A DNA stretch of 64,000 nt from assembly GCF_032884065.1 (NCBI RefSeq), contig NC_088879.1:18668489-18732488 (forward strand), given 5' to 3'. The position numbers and the translations under genes are program-made. This stretch comes from Artemia franciscana (taxonomy: Eukaryota; Arthropoda; Branchiopoda; Anostraca; Artemiidae). A model generated the notes under the pieces. It was not told the DNA's origin. It made no database searches and saw nothing but the letters and a program-made list of their open reading frames with translations. Below, piece after piece: positions 23,820 to 35,700 of this stretch; the first letter of the stretch is position 1; every line of letters begins with the position of its first letter.

Positions 23820-24215
23820 GGTAAGGATCCAACTAGTTACGCTTTGCATAGGCTTATTACAGTTGCTTGTACTTTAAGCAAAGTATTTGAATGCATTGTG
23901 CTCCCTGATATCCTGTCTAAAGTAGATTATATATCTAATCAGTTTAGCTTCAAGCCGAATACAGGATTACATACTGATCGTGCTCTAGCTTCGCTATTGC
24001 TTGAAGCACATAAAATGGTTTTAAGGTTCATTTTTGTGCGCTCGATGCATGAAAGGCATTTGTTTCAATATGCCATAGCCAACATGGTATTCTTTAATTC
24101 AACTTGGTGTTAATGTGTCTATTATGTCAACTCTTCGTTTTGGGTATGCTAATTCATTTTTTGGTAAGCTAAAAATTTTAGTTTTCTGTATTCTTGGGGC
24201 ATATTTTTCCTGATG
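23820..24215 (+). pseudogene. Non-LTR retrotransposon reverse transcriptase fragment
   Basis: Plus-strand codons 23844-24113 read RLITVACTLSKVFECIVLP, then NQFSFKPNTGLHTDRAL, the pattern of LINE RT motifs 1-2 (xLSKxFE and QFGFxPxxGTxxA in active elements). After a frameshift near 24105 the next frame continues with GVNVSIMSTLRFGYANSFFG, matching the following RT region (LLRFWYxN). It stops near 24214. It predates or postdates the host intron only by inference; no other LINE part is visible. Confidence 0.75.
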
Positions 24216-24424
24216 ATTTAAGTACACAATAAATGCACGGCATTAATCCCCACAAAGTCTATTGTTCTTTTTATTCACAGAAACACCAACGTAAAGAGAA
24301 AAGAACAGGCGTATTCCCTCCTGGATAACTCCCATCGTGGAAAATTCCCCTTTTCTACAAAATAAAGCAGCTAATACGGAGGTATTACAAATAAAAATAA
24401 TGAAGAAAAGAAGAAATTTGAAAA

Positions 24425-24688
24425 TCTTATGCTCTACACCAGGCCTTGCGACACCTGGGATTAAACCTTCAAACCTTAGGCCCACAAATTATGGCTGTAT
24501 CCGCTACGCCATCACAAGATATTGATAATGATGACTCTTGTATAACTTGATTAATTTACTTGAAGCAGTAAACAATTAATGGTTGTTATACATAATTTAA
24601 CTACGATGAACTTGAATACACAACATGATGCTTTTTTTGTCCAGTTTCGTAATTTAATAATTGTTCCTTCAGGAACAATTATTATATT
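24425..24688 (-). mobile_element. tRNA-like repeat with terminal hairpin, copy 1
   Basis: On minus: a 12-bp perfect hairpin (AATAATTGTTCC TGAA GGAACAATTATT, 24684-24657), about 130 bp of AT-rich sequence, then a tRNA-like stretch (24520-24440) with A-box TGGCGTAGCGG and B-box-like GGTTTAATCCC. The same block recurs at 35447-35700 in the other orientation, so it is a dispersed element. The Pol III boxes sit at the far end from the hairpin, unlike an ordinary SINE. Confidence 0.65.
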
Positions 24689-24726
24689 CTAGCTGTTGGG
24701 GTGGCGGTTCGCGCCACTTCAACAAT

Positions 24727-25369
24727 CAGTATTAAGATCTATACCACAATTTTCTAATGATTAACCTTGAGCTTTGTTGATGGTGATTACAAATGCTAAT
24801 CGGATTGGGAATTGCAATCTTTCAAATTGAAAAGGCAGATCCGTTGGAATCATAGGAATCCGAGGAATAAGAACAACCTCACCCTCAAAAAGCCCTGTCA
24901 AGATTGTGGCCTCTATTACGTTTTCCATTTTTTTTTTTTTTACATCGAGTCGCGTGCCATTGCAAGGCTTTGGTGGGCTGATATTTCTTAACAGTATTAT
25001 TGGTACGCCTATTTTTAGTTGTGGCACGTGTGGTGGAAACCCTGAATGATCCACGGAATTTAAAAATTCAGATGGATAATTAATCGGCTCATTTGGTTCC
25101 AAAACTGTGTCGACTGACTTGTAGAGGACTTCCTGGTCTCGAATCTTGGTTAAAACAATATTGTTGATTTCGTGGATGTCTATATTTTTGGGTGCAAGAA
25201 TCGCTCTTTCACTTAGCCATTTATTATTTTTATATTTTTTTAGAATATTCGGAAATACTTTTTCAATCAATTCATTTTTGTACGTCACTAAATTACAGAA
25301 TTCCGCAGGTAGTTGTATACGTCCTGAAATTAAGTCTACTGGGAGATTTCCGTTTCCAATTGCCAGCAA
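24727..25369 (-). pseudogene. Helitron helicase C-terminal domain
   Basis: Open on minus from LAIGNGNLPVDLISGRIQ (25369) to AFVITINKAQG then TAA (24761); bases to 24727 still encode SLENCGIDLNTDC before the joint with the 3' hairpin. It contains the FCNLVTYKNELIEKVF and SGFPPHVPQLKIGVP segments. The last ~40 residues of the usual protein are missing. A TAA just upstream (SD-stop-LLAIG, near 25371) separates it from the ATPase half; the same stop occurs at 19050. Confidence 0.88.
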
Positions 25370-26230
25370 TTAATCTGAAAATGTTTGACCAGAGTCGTCA
25401 TTTTGCAATCGAACACGCATAATTGCAGTTAATTTTAATGTTTTTACGTGTGCCCATAAATTAGAATTTTTCTGGCAAGCATTCATTTCGTCTGCAGGGG
25501 TTGATCTAGGTATTATAGGTAATGTTTGCCTGAAATCTCCCGCAAGCAATATTAATATGTTGCCAAAGGATTTCGAATTCCCTCGCAAATCTTTCAAACA
25601 TTGATCCAGAGCCTCGAGCGATTTTTTGTGTGCCATTGTCCACTCGTCCCAAATAATAAGTTTACATTGCTGCAATACTTTACCCATCCCAGATGATTTG
25701 GGAATATTGCACAGGGGAGTTTCTGTAGAATGCAAATTCAGAGGCAATTTCAAAGCGCAATGAGCAGTTCTTCCACCAGGCAGCAACGTTGCGGCTATTT
25801 CAGACGACGCAATTGCCAACGCTATATCATTTTTTGATCGAATTGATGCCAGAATCATAATTTTCACAAACATTTTACCAGTACCTCCTGGCACATCCAA
25901 AAAGAAAATATCTCCAACGTTGTTATCGACACAATGCATTATCGTATCATAAATGTCTTTTTGTTCCAACGTTAACTTGGAAATGTTATTTTGTACATAC
26001 GACAATAGATCACTCGTACTGTAACTTTGTTCACGATCCAATTCTACACATGTCGAAACAGCAGCGGTACGATTAGGTGAAGGCATTCTCAAATCCTGAA
26101 GAGGTTTGTTTGCCATACATACGCTCAAATCTTCTATAATAACTAAAGTGGAGTTATAAATTTCTGATGTAAAATCAATAATCATATCTGACGTCTCTAG
26201 CCGTTTTCGATGGAGTATATCTTCGGACAT
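25370..26230 (-). pseudogene. Helitron Pif1-type helicase ATPase half
   Basis: 286 open codons on minus. Walker A reads GGTGKM (residues 115-120): Met replaces the essential Thr/Ser of GKT, so ATP hydrolysis would be impaired even if expressed. Walker B is WDEWTMAHK and motif III LLAGDFRQTLPII; the TAIMRV segment follows. The frame is continuous with 24727-25369 except for one TAA. Upstream, a stop separates it from codons at 26234-26476. Confidence 0.9.
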
Positions 26231-26233
26231 TTT

Positions 26234-26600
26234 TTATTTATATTTTTCCCATAACTCTGTAGGAGCTGATGGAGAGCAAGTTGTTAGTATGATATCAAAC
26301 AATGCACGAATTTGACTTGAAGTTGACGTTTCACACGCGTCATTGATGCAGCTATCCCAGTGTTGGTCATTCTCCAATAAATTCAGAGCTTGGCATGCAA
26401 TACGGTAAGTGTCATGTATAGTACCGTTTACAGTTCTCAAATACTCAAAGGACGTCGGACCGGGTATATTTGCCAAAAGCAGGCGTAGAAAGAAGCATTC
26501 ATGTTGATTGGGGTGAACGGTGTAGAGTCTTCCTATCGTGGTATCTTTGAAGATGGTAGGTTGGCCGTCGACTGACTTACCCTGTTTTCGACGTTCAAAT
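26234..26600 (-). pseudogene. Helitron Rep-helicase linker region
   Basis: Minus-strand codons IPGPTSFEYLRTVNGTIHD and NLLENDQHWDSCINDACE match 17580-17720 of the plus-strand copy. Broken from its neighbours by a stop at 26233 and by a deletion near 26610 that removes the stretch from DFDEIVQYQAGRY to KNKVFERRK. Confidence 0.85.
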
Positions 26601-26614
26601 ACTTTATTTTTCGT

Positions 26615-27694
26615 TTATTTTTCGATATCTTTGATTTCGGACTGCAAGCCAAAAACTGCCTTGTCACTGCCTTTGTTGACGTATTTACATATGTATTTGA
26701 TTGCCTTTACGGAGTTACAGTATTCAATGTTTATGTGTGCATTAAATGTTTTTGATAATAATGGGGAATATGGAATAACCCACAGGTTATCTACTTCGAT
26801 GATTGTACCGTTACGCTTCTTTATTATTACTGTTTTACCGCCATCTTCAGTAGATCTTCTTCTATATTGTGGGTAACCATCATTGCCAGTAATTGTGATG
26901 GATACTAAAAGTTGAGGATATCGCTTTGTGCACCTTCCTTTGGCCATGCATGGTGAATTTTCGTTCAATGCACTGCAAAGTCCATGTATCATATTTTTTA
27001 CAACAATATCATATTAACCCTTATAGACATTTTCATCAGGTATTTCAGTGGAAATCCCATTATCAATGTCGTTAGAAGTAATTTTATAATGTAGCCTGAT
27101 TAGTATATGTGCGTGTGGCAAACCTCGTTTTTGCCATTCCACTGAGTACATCCAGCATCCCACTGACCCAAACACTTCAAGTTTTACTATGTAGTTTATC
27201 AGTGATTTCAACTTTTGCCGGAAGACACGGGCCGTAATGTCATGTCTATGAACCGCCGATTGTCCTTGAAGTAAAAGCTGCTGTATCTCGTCCCAAGATT
27301 GATTACATGTAAATGTAATAAATAAATCTGGACGACCATAAAGACGAAAATACGCAATAGCATCCTGAGCATATTCATGCATATAACGGGGACTGCCAGC
27401 ATATGACGAAGGTAAAATCGTTAATCTTCCAATGTTTGTGATATTACCGCCATTTACAACTGCATCTCGCAAATGAATGTATTGTTCAGAGCGGAGACTG
27501 GTCTGATTCAGGCGGATATATAGCAAATGTTCTGATTCAATTTTTGCATACATATCAACGACATACTGGTGAAACAATTGACGGCATTTTAAAATATAAT
27601 TGTCTTCATCCAGCCGAATCATTAGTCTATAGGAATAATAATGCATTGCACTACATTTCTTATTAATTTCTTTGTTAGTGGCTGGATTTATCAA
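26615..27694 (-). pseudogene. Helitron Rep HUH nuclease domain
   Basis: Two open segments on minus. 27694-27014 runs from MINPATNKEINK through TFTCNQSWDEIQQLLL and GLPHAHILIRL (HUH = His-Ala-His) to DENVYKG then TAA. 26992-26615 runs from MIHGLCSALNEN to KYICKYVNKGSD, the two-tyrosine motif. They are parts of one domain split by the TAA; here the A-run before MIHG is intact (VVKNMIHG) unlike at 16770. The catalytic HUH and both Tyr are kept, but stops prevent a full protein. Confidence 0.9.
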
Positions 27695-28010
27695 TTTAAT
27701 ATTAAAGTGACTTTGAAAGTAGGCATAAATTTATCTGGATTTTCGATTTGGGCGCCAAACGACGTCATTTGGAAACATGAGTTATATTTTCTGATCTGTG
27801 ATAAAAAAACGCTTAGATTATGACGTAGTTCCAGCAAGCGAAGTTTTCAATGGGTCTGGTGGTGCAGCCAATAGAGGAAGTTTAACTTTTCCTGAGGCGC
27901 AACACATTCCCATTGTTTCACCATTGAATTTCAAGGCCTTGCAATAGGTCCCGATTTTAACACATCTACTATAATCATCGACTGGGCTGTACCTGAATGC
28001 CAGGCGATAA
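27695..28010 (-). pseudogene. Helitron Rep N-terminal remnant
   Basis: Minus-strand matches to the zinc-binding region (YCKALKFNGETMGMCCASGK) and to FGAQ/WRPNRKSR in a shifted frame. A deletion at 27705 joins FKV codons to FNIKLINPATN. At 28010 the homology ends in GACCGGGAC minisatellite. Several stops. Confidence 0.8.
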
Positions 28011-28405
28011 TAGTCCCGGTCGTCAGTTGTGTCCCGTTATCCCAGTTTGTAATTTCTCTTTGAGTGTCCCGGTCGTCATTTATATTCCCAGTGTCCCGGT
28101 CGTCATTTGTGTCCCGGTCTGTAATTTCTATTCGAACAATCCCTCTGTCCCGGTCGTCATTTATATATCCCGCCTGTGCCCCCGGCATCCCCGTTGCAGT
28201 TATGTCCTTATGTTCCGGTCGTCATTTATATTCCCTGTGTCTCGGTCTTGATTTGTGTCCGGGTGTCCCAGTTTGTAATTTCTCTTTGAGGTTCCCGGTC
28301 GTCATTCATATTCCCTGTGTCCCGGTCGTCATTTGTGTTCCGCTGTCCCGGTATGTAATTTCATCAGTTGACAAACATGACGTCAGTCGACAAACAACTT
28401 CATGA

Positions 28406-28640
28406 CGCCATATTAGTTACGCGCCATTGTAGTTGTGTCCCTGTGTACCACCAATGAATATAGTTAGATTTATATATGTGTTTTGAACTACTCAAAACTT
28501 GCAAATATACAACATTCTTGGCTTTCCCATTGTCTGTGCATATACAAAGCATTATGTACTTATAATGACGTCATATGCAAACCCTCTTTTTACAAACAAA
28601 CAAACATACATACACACAACTCGTTTTTATATAGATAGAT
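28406..28640 (-). mobile_element. Short Helitron fragment without 3' hairpins
   Basis: Begins inside the 3' subterminal region (GGCGCGTAAC..CCACTGGTGGTACACAGGG-like, read on minus), has the helicase-tail relic and TGACGTCAT, and ends with the 5' TATAAAAACGAG and GATA repeats (28630-28652). It abuts the helicase end on its right. Confidence 0.7.
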
Positions 28641-28659
28641 AGATAGATAGATACAATAC

Positions 28660-28975
28660 ACATTAACTGCGTAAAACTTGCAAATATACAACATTCTTCG
28701 CTGTCCAATTGTCGCTGTATATAAATAGATTGTCAGGTTTACCGACCCTCGAACATGCAACGTACAATTGTCCATGGGAAAAACAATCAGTATTAAGATC
28801 TGTACCTCATCTTTCTAATGATTGACCTTGAGCTTTGTTGATTGTGATTGCAAATGCTAATCGAATTGGGAATTGCAATCTCTTAAATTGAAAAGGCAGA
28901 TCTGTTGGAATCATGGGAATGCGAGGAATAAGAACAGCCTCATCCTCAAAAGGCCCTGTCAAGATTGTGGCCCCG
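28660..28975 (-). pseudogene. Helitron helicase C-terminal end
   Basis: On minus: ATILTGPFEDEAVLIPRIPM, AITINKAQGQSLERCG, YVACSRVGKP, ending at the normal stop. It begins at GGCCACAATC (28975), where it is fused head-on to plus-strand GACCGGGAC-type minisatellite. Confidence 0.85.
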
Positions 28976-29353
28976 GGACAGAGGGAATATAAATGACGAT
29001 TGGGAAACTCAAAGAGAGATTACAGACTGGGATACCGGGACACAAATGACGACCGGGACACAGGGAATATAAATGAAGACCAGGACAAAGGGACACAACT
29101 ACAACGGGGACGCCGGGGCAAAGGGGGAGATATAAATGACGACGGGGACACACGGAATGTTCGATTGGCAATCACCATCAACGAAGCTCTAGGGCAATCG
29201 TTAGAAAAATGCGGTATAGATCTGAATACGGATTGTTTTCCAATGGACAATTATTATGTTGCATGTTCAAGAGTTGGTAAACCTGACAATCTATTTATAT
29301 GGACAGACAATGGGACAGCAAAGAATGTTGTATATTTGCATGTTTTACGTAGT

Positions 29354-29356
<3 letters not shown>
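28976..29356 (+). mobile_element. Helitron fragment: minisatellite plus helicase 3' end
   Basis: Plus-strand GACCGGGACACAGGG-type units (28976-29155) then codons VRLAITINEALGQSLEKCGI, YVACSRVGKP and a normal stop (29354-29356). This is the same arrangement as the 3' half of the non-autonomous elements at 29450-31329, but an (AT)n array follows the stop instead of the 3' UTR. Confidence 0.8.

Positions 29357-29449
<93 letters not shown>
29357..29449. repeat. (AT)n microsatellite
   Basis: About 93 bp of AT between a helicase stop codon and the 5' TC end of the Helitron at 29450. Confidence 0.95.
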
Positions 29450-29452
<3 letters not shown>

Positions 29453-31329
29453 ATATATATAAAAATAAGTTGTCTGTGGATGGATGGATGGATGTGTCAG
29501 GTGACGTCACCTGAAAAAACTGGATCAGGTGACGTCAAAACTGAAAAAACTAAAAAAAGGCAAAAACTACAAAAAAAACTAAAAACTAATAAAAAAAATA
29601 AAAAAGCTAAAAAACTAAAAAAACTATAAAGGTAAAAACCAATAAAAAACTAAAAAAAAAACTGAAAAAACTAAAAAAAGGCAAAAACTACAAAAAAAAC
29701 TAAAAACTAATAAAAAAAGTAAAAAAGCTAAAAAACTAAAAAAACTAAAAAAAGGTAAAAAACTAAAAAAAATAAAAAATAAAAAAAAATAAAAAAAAGG
29801 AAAAAACTGAAAAATAAGCTAAAATAAAGGTAAAAACCAATAAAAAACTAAAAAAAAAAGGAAAAAACTAATAAATGACGACACTCAAAGAGAAAAAAAA
29901 GGCAAAAACTACAAAAAAAACTAAAAACTAATAAAAAAAATAAAAAAGCTAAAAAACTAAAAAAACTAAAAAAGGCAAAAACTACAAAAAAAACTAAAAA
30001 CTAATAAAAAAGCTAAAAAACTAAAAAAACTAAAAAAAAGGCAAAAACTACAAAAAAACTAAAAACTAATAAAAAAAATAAAAAAGCTAAAAAACTAAAA
30101 AAAAACTAAAAAAACTAAAAAAAGGTAAAAAACTAAAAAAACTAAAAACTAAAAAAAACTAAAAAAGGTAAAAACTAAAAGAACTAAAAAAGAAAAAAAT
30201 AAATGACGACACTCAAAGAGAAAGCGACCAGGACAAAAGGAATGTTCGATTAGCAATCAACAAAGCACCGGGACACAGGGAGTATAAATGACGACCCGGG
30301 GGAAACAGGGGGATATAAATGACGACCGGGACAAAAAAACTAAAAAGAAAAAAAAACTAAAAACTAATAAAAAAACTAAAAAATCTAAAAATCTAAATAA
30401 GCTAAAAAAGAAAAAAAAAGGAAAAAAATAAAGGAGAAAAACAAAACTAAAAAACGAATGTATATACAGACCGGGACACCGGGATACAAATGACGACCGG
30501 GACCCGGGACACAGGGAATATAAATGACGACCGGGACACAGGGACACAACTCCGGTACACCGGGATACAAATGACGACCGGGACACAGGGAATATAAATG
30601 ACGACCGGGACACAGGGACACAACTACAACGGGGACACCGGGGGAAACAGGGGGATATAAATGACGACCGGGACAAAAAAACTAAAAAGAAAAAAAAACT
30701 AAAAACTAATAAAAAAACTAAAAAATCTAAAAATCTAAATAAGCTAAAAAAGAAAAAAAAAGGAAAAAAATAAAGGAGAAAAACAAAACTAAAAAACGAA
30801 TGTATATACAGACCGGGACACCGGGATACAAATGACGACCGGGACCCGGGACACAGGGAATATAAATGACGACCGGGACACAGGGACACAACTACAACGG
30901 GGACACCGGGGGAAACAGGGGGATGTAAATGACGACCGGGACACCGGGACAGGGAATGGTCGATTAGCAATCACCATCAACAAAGCTCAAGGGCAATCAT
31001 TAGAATCATGAGGTATAGATCTGAATACAGATTGTTTTCCCATGGACCATTATATGTTGCATGTTCAAGAGTCGGTAAACCTGACAATCTATTTATATGC
31101 AAAGACAATGGGACAGCAAAGAATGTTGTATATTCGCAAGTTTTACGTAGTTAAAACCATATATATATATCTATCTATATTCACAGGTGGGACATAGGGA
31201 CACAACTACAATGGCGCGTAACTATTATGGCGCGTAACGACTTACGCGCGCGGGGGGGCTTGGGGGGGGCGCGAAGCGCCCCCACCAACTAGGTGTTGGG
31301 GTGGCGCGAAGCGCCACCCCAACAGCTAG
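29450..31329 (+). mobile_element. Non-autonomous Helitron, complete ends
   Basis: 5' TC at 29450-29451, GGATGGATGGATG repeat, CAGGTGACGTCACCTG palindrome, CTAAAAA minisatellite in two similar blocks (to about 30200), two copies of a GACCGGGACAC minisatellite block (30290-30640 and 30640-30950), helicase 3' relic (30957-31160, broken by TGA after QSLES), 3' UTR and the double hairpin ending in CTAG 31326-31329, then T. 1,880 bp. Mirror-image partner of 31419-33501. Confidence 0.88.
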
Positions 31330-31330
31330 T

Positions 31331-31418
<88 letters not shown>
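31330..31418. repeat. (AT)n spacer between two head-to-head Helitron 3' ends
   Basis: 89 bp of AT with one TAATAT break. Both sides carry CTAG plus identical hairpins pointing at each other. Confidence 0.95.
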
Positions 31419-31419
<1 letters not shown>

Positions 31420-31571
31420 TAGCTGTTGGGGTGGCGCTTCGCGCCACCCCAACACCTAGTTGGTGGGGGCGCTTCGCGCCCCCCCCAAGCCCCCCCGCGC
31501 GCGTAAGTCGTTACGCGCCATAATAGTTACGCGCCATTGTAGTTGTGTCCCTATGTCCCACCTGTGAATAT

Positions 31572-31639
<68 letters not shown>

Positions 31640-33501
31640 TTTTAACTACGTAAAACTTGCGAATATACAACATTCTTTGCTGTCCCATTGTCTTTGCATA
31701 TAAATAGATTGTCAGGTTTACCGACTCTTGAACATGCAACATATAATGGTCCATGGGAAAACAATCTGTATTCAGATCTATACCTCATGATTCTAATGAT
31801 TGCCCTTGAGCTTTGTTGATGGTGATTGCTAATCGACCATTCCCTGTCCCGGTGTCCCGGTCGTCATTTATATCCCCCTGTTTCCCCCGGTGTCCCCGTT
31901 GTAGTTGTGTCCCTGTGTCCCGGTCGTCATTTATATTCCCTGTGTCCCGGTCGTTATTTGTATCCCGGTGTCCCGGTCTGTATATACATTCGTTGTTTAG
32001 TTTTGTTTTTCTCCTTTATTTTTTTCCTTTTTTTTTCTTTTTTAGTTTATTTAGATTTTTAGATTTTTTAGTTTTTTTATTAGTTTTTAGTTTTTTTTTC
32101 TTTTTAGTTTTTTTGTAGTTTTTACCTTCTTTTTAGTTTTGTTAGTTTTTTTTTTTACTTATGTCCTGGTCGTCATTTATACTCCCTGTGTCCCGGTGCT
32201 TTGTTGATTGCTAATCGAACATTCCTTTTGTCCTGGTCGCTTTCTCTTTGAGTGTCGTCATTTATTTTTTTCTTTTTTAGTTCTTTTAGTTTTTACCTTT
32301 TTTAGTTTTTTTTTAGTTTTTTAGATGAAATTTTTTTTTAGTTTTTTCCTTTTTTTCTTTTTAGTTTTTTATTGGTTTTTACCTTTATTTTAGCTTATTT
32401 TTCAGTTTTTTCCCTTTTTTTTAGTTTTTTTTATTTTTTATTTTTTTTAGTTTTTTACCTTTTTTTAGTTTTTTTATTTTTTTTAGTTTTTTAGCTTTTT
32501 TACTTTTTTTATTAGTTTTTAGTTTTTTTTGTACTTTTTGCCTTTTTTTAGTTTTTTCATTTTTTTTTTTTAGTTTTTTATTGGTTTTTACCTTTATTTT
32601 AGCTTATTTTTCAGTTTTTTCCTTTTTTTTAGTTTTTTTTAGTTTTTAGTTTTTTTAGTTTTTTTAGTTTTTTACCTTTTTTTAGTTTTTTAGCTTTTTT
32701 ATTAGTTTTTAGTTTTTTTTGTAGTTTTTGCCTTTTTTTAGTTTTTTTAGTTTTTTAGCTTTTTTATTAGTTTTTAGTTTTTTTTGTAGTTTTTGCCTTT
32801 TTTTAGTTTTTTTCTTTTTAGTTTTTTTGTAGTTTTTACCTTCTTTTTAGTTTTGTTAGTTTTTTTTTTTACTTATGTCCTGGTCGTCATTTATACTCCC
32901 TGTGTCCCGGTGCTTTGTTGATTGCTAATCGAACATTCCTTTTGTCCTGGTCGCTTTCTCTTTGAGTGTCGTCATTTATTTTTTTCTTTTTTAGTTCTTT
33001 TAGTTTTTACCTTTTTTAGTTTTTTTTAGTTTTTTAGATGAAAATTTTTTTTAGTTTTTTCCTTTTTTTCTTTTTAGTTTTTTATTGGTTTTTACCTTTA
33101 TTTTAGCTTATTTTTCAGTTTTTTCCTTTTTTTTAGTTTTTTTTTATTTTTTATTTTTTTTAGTTTTTTACCTTTTTTTAGTTTTTTTTTAGTTTTTTTA
33201 GTTTTTTAGCTTTTTTACTGTTTTTATTAGTTTTTAGTTTTTTTTGTAGTTTTTGCATTTTTTTAGTTTTTTCAGTTTTTTTTAGTTTCATATTGGTTTT
33301 TACCTTTATAGTTTTTTTAGTTTTTTAGCTTTTTTATTTTTTTTATTAGTTTTTAGTTTTTTTTGTAGTTTTTGCCTTTTTTTAGTTTTTTCAGTTTTGA
33401 CGTCACCTAATCCAGTTTTTTCAGGTGACGTCACCTGACACATCCATCCACACATCCATCCACACATCCACAGACAGACAACTTATTTTTATATATATAG
33501 A
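31419..33501 (-). mobile_element. Non-autonomous Helitron, complete ends
   Basis: CTAG at 31419-31422 with double hairpin, 3' UTR with a 64-bp internal AT tract (31574-31637), helicase relic (about 31645-31830), GACCGGGACAC units, then two similar T-rich blocks (about 32150-32850 and 32865-33400). The CAGGTGACGTCACCTG palindrome follows, and 5' TC (complement of 33500-33501). 2,083 bp. Confidence 0.88.
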
Positions 33502-33521
33502 TAGATAGATATATATACATA

Positions 33522-35338
33522 CTAGCTGTTGGGGTGGCGCTTCGCGCCACCCCAACACCTAGTTGGTGGGGGCGCTTCGCGCCCCCCCCAAGCCCCCCCG
33601 CGCGCGTAAGTCGTTACGCGCCATAATAGTTACGCGCCATTGTAGTTGTGTCCCTATGTCCCACCTGTGAATATAGATATATATATATATATGGTTTTAA
33701 CTACGTAAAACTTGCGAATATACAACATTCTTTGCTGTCCCATTGTCTTTGCATATAAATAGATTGTCAGGTTATCCCCCTGTTTCCCCCGGTGTCCCCG
33801 TTGTAGTTGTGTCCCTGTGTCCCGGTCGTCATTTATATTCCCTGTGTCCCGGGTCCCGGTCATCATTTGTATCCCGGTGTCCCGGTCTGTATATACATTC
33901 GTTTTTTAGTTTTGTTTTTCTCCTTTATTTTTTTCCTTTTTTTTTCTTTTTTAGCTTATTTAGATTTTTAGATTTTTTAGTTTTTTTTATTAGTTTTTAG
34001 TTTTTATTTCTTTTTAGTTTTTTTGTCCCGGTCGTCATTTATATCCCCCTGTTTCCCCCGGTGTCCCCGTTGTAGTTGTGTCCCTGTGTCCCGGTCGTTA
34101 TTTATATTCCCTGTGTCCCGGTCGTCATTTGTATCCCGGTGTATTTTTAGTTTTTTTGTAGTTTTTGCCTTTTTTTTAGTTTTTTCAGTTTTTTAGCTTT
34201 TTTATTAGTTTTTAGTTTTTTTTGTAGTTTTTGCCTTTTAGATAGTTTTTTTTTTTTTACTTATGTCCTGGTCGTCATTTATACTCCCTGTGTCCCGGTG
34301 CTTTGTTGATTGCTAATCGAACATTCCTTTTGTCCTGGTCGCTTTCTCTTTGAGTGTCGTCATTTATTAGTTTTTTCCTTTTTTTTTTTAGTTTTTTATT
34401 GGTTTTTACCTTTATTTTAGCTTATTTTTCAGTTTTTTCCTTTTTTTTAGTTTTTTTTTATTTTTTATTTTTTTTAGTTTTTTACCTTTTTTTAGTTTTT
34501 TTATTTTTTTTAGTTTTTTAGCTTTTTTACTTTTTTTATTAGTTTTTAGTTTTTTTTTGTAGTTTTTGCCTTTTTTTAGTTTTTTGTTTTTTTTTTAGTT
34601 TTTTATTGGTTTTTACCTTTATAGTTTTTTTAGTTTTTTAGCTTTTTTATTTTTTTTATTAGTTTTTAGTTTTTTTTGTAGTTTTTGCCTTTTTTTAGTT
34701 TTTTCAGTTTTGACGTCACCTAATCCAGTTTTTTCAGGTGACGTCACCTGACACATCCATCCACACATCCATCCACACATCCACAGACAGACAACTTATT
34801 TTTATATATATGTGTCCCGGTGCTTTGTTGATTGCTAATCGAACATTCCTTTTGTCCTGGTCGCTTTCTCTTTGAGTGTCGTCATTTATTAGTTTTTTCC
34901 TTTTTTTTTTTAGTTTTTTATTGGTTTTTACCTTTATTTTAGCTTATTTTTCAGTTTTTTCCTTTTTTTTAGTTTTTTTTTATTTTTTATTTTTTTTAGT
35001 TTTTTACCTTTTTTTAGTTTTTTTATTTTTTTTAGTTTTTTAGCTTTTTTACTTTTTTTATTAGTTTTTAGTTTTTTTTTGTAGTTTTTGCCTTTTTTTA
35101 GTTTTTTCAGTTTTTTTTTTAGTTTTTTATTGGTTTTTACCTATATAGTTTTTTTAGTTTTTTAGCTTTTTTATTTTTTTTATTAGTTTTTAGTTTTTTT
35201 TGTAGTTTTTGCCTTTTTTTAGTTTTTTCAGTTTTGACGTCACCTAATCCAGTTTTTTCAGGTGACGTCACCTGACACATCCATCCACACATCCATCCAC
35301 ACATCCATCCACAGACAACTTATTTTTATATATATAGA
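33522..35338 (-). mobile_element. Non-autonomous Helitron with duplicated 5' halves
   Basis: CTAG 33522-33525, double hairpin, helicase tail cut short at about 33772 by a deletion, minisatellites, a first 5' end near 34800-34812 lacking its last bases (TATATATG joins GTCCCGG), and a second full 5' block ending TC (complement of 35337-35338). Blocks 34243-34812 and 34816-35338 are near copies, so 5' ends accumulate in tandem. Confidence 0.85.

Positions 35339-35700
<362 letters not shown>

Larger units (their letters stand above)
24689..28405 (-). mobile_element. Composite autonomous-type Helitron (decayed)
   Basis: The 3' end is CTAG 24689-24692 plus a single outer-type hairpin, directly joined to helicase codons: the usual 3' UTR and second hairpin are absent. 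Moving upstream on minus it contains the helicase, the Rep HUH domain, part of the Rep N-terminus (about 27695-28010), GACCGGGACAC minisatellite (28011-28350) and a TGACGTCA 5' region cut at 28405. About 3.7 kb, the most complete gene order in the window. Many stops and internal deletions. Confidence 0.8.

Noticed and set aside
24243..24525. Frames of 80 and 62 codons on both strands
   Set aside because: They overlap the tRNA-like repeat and single-copy AT-rich DNA; no similarity or splice support.
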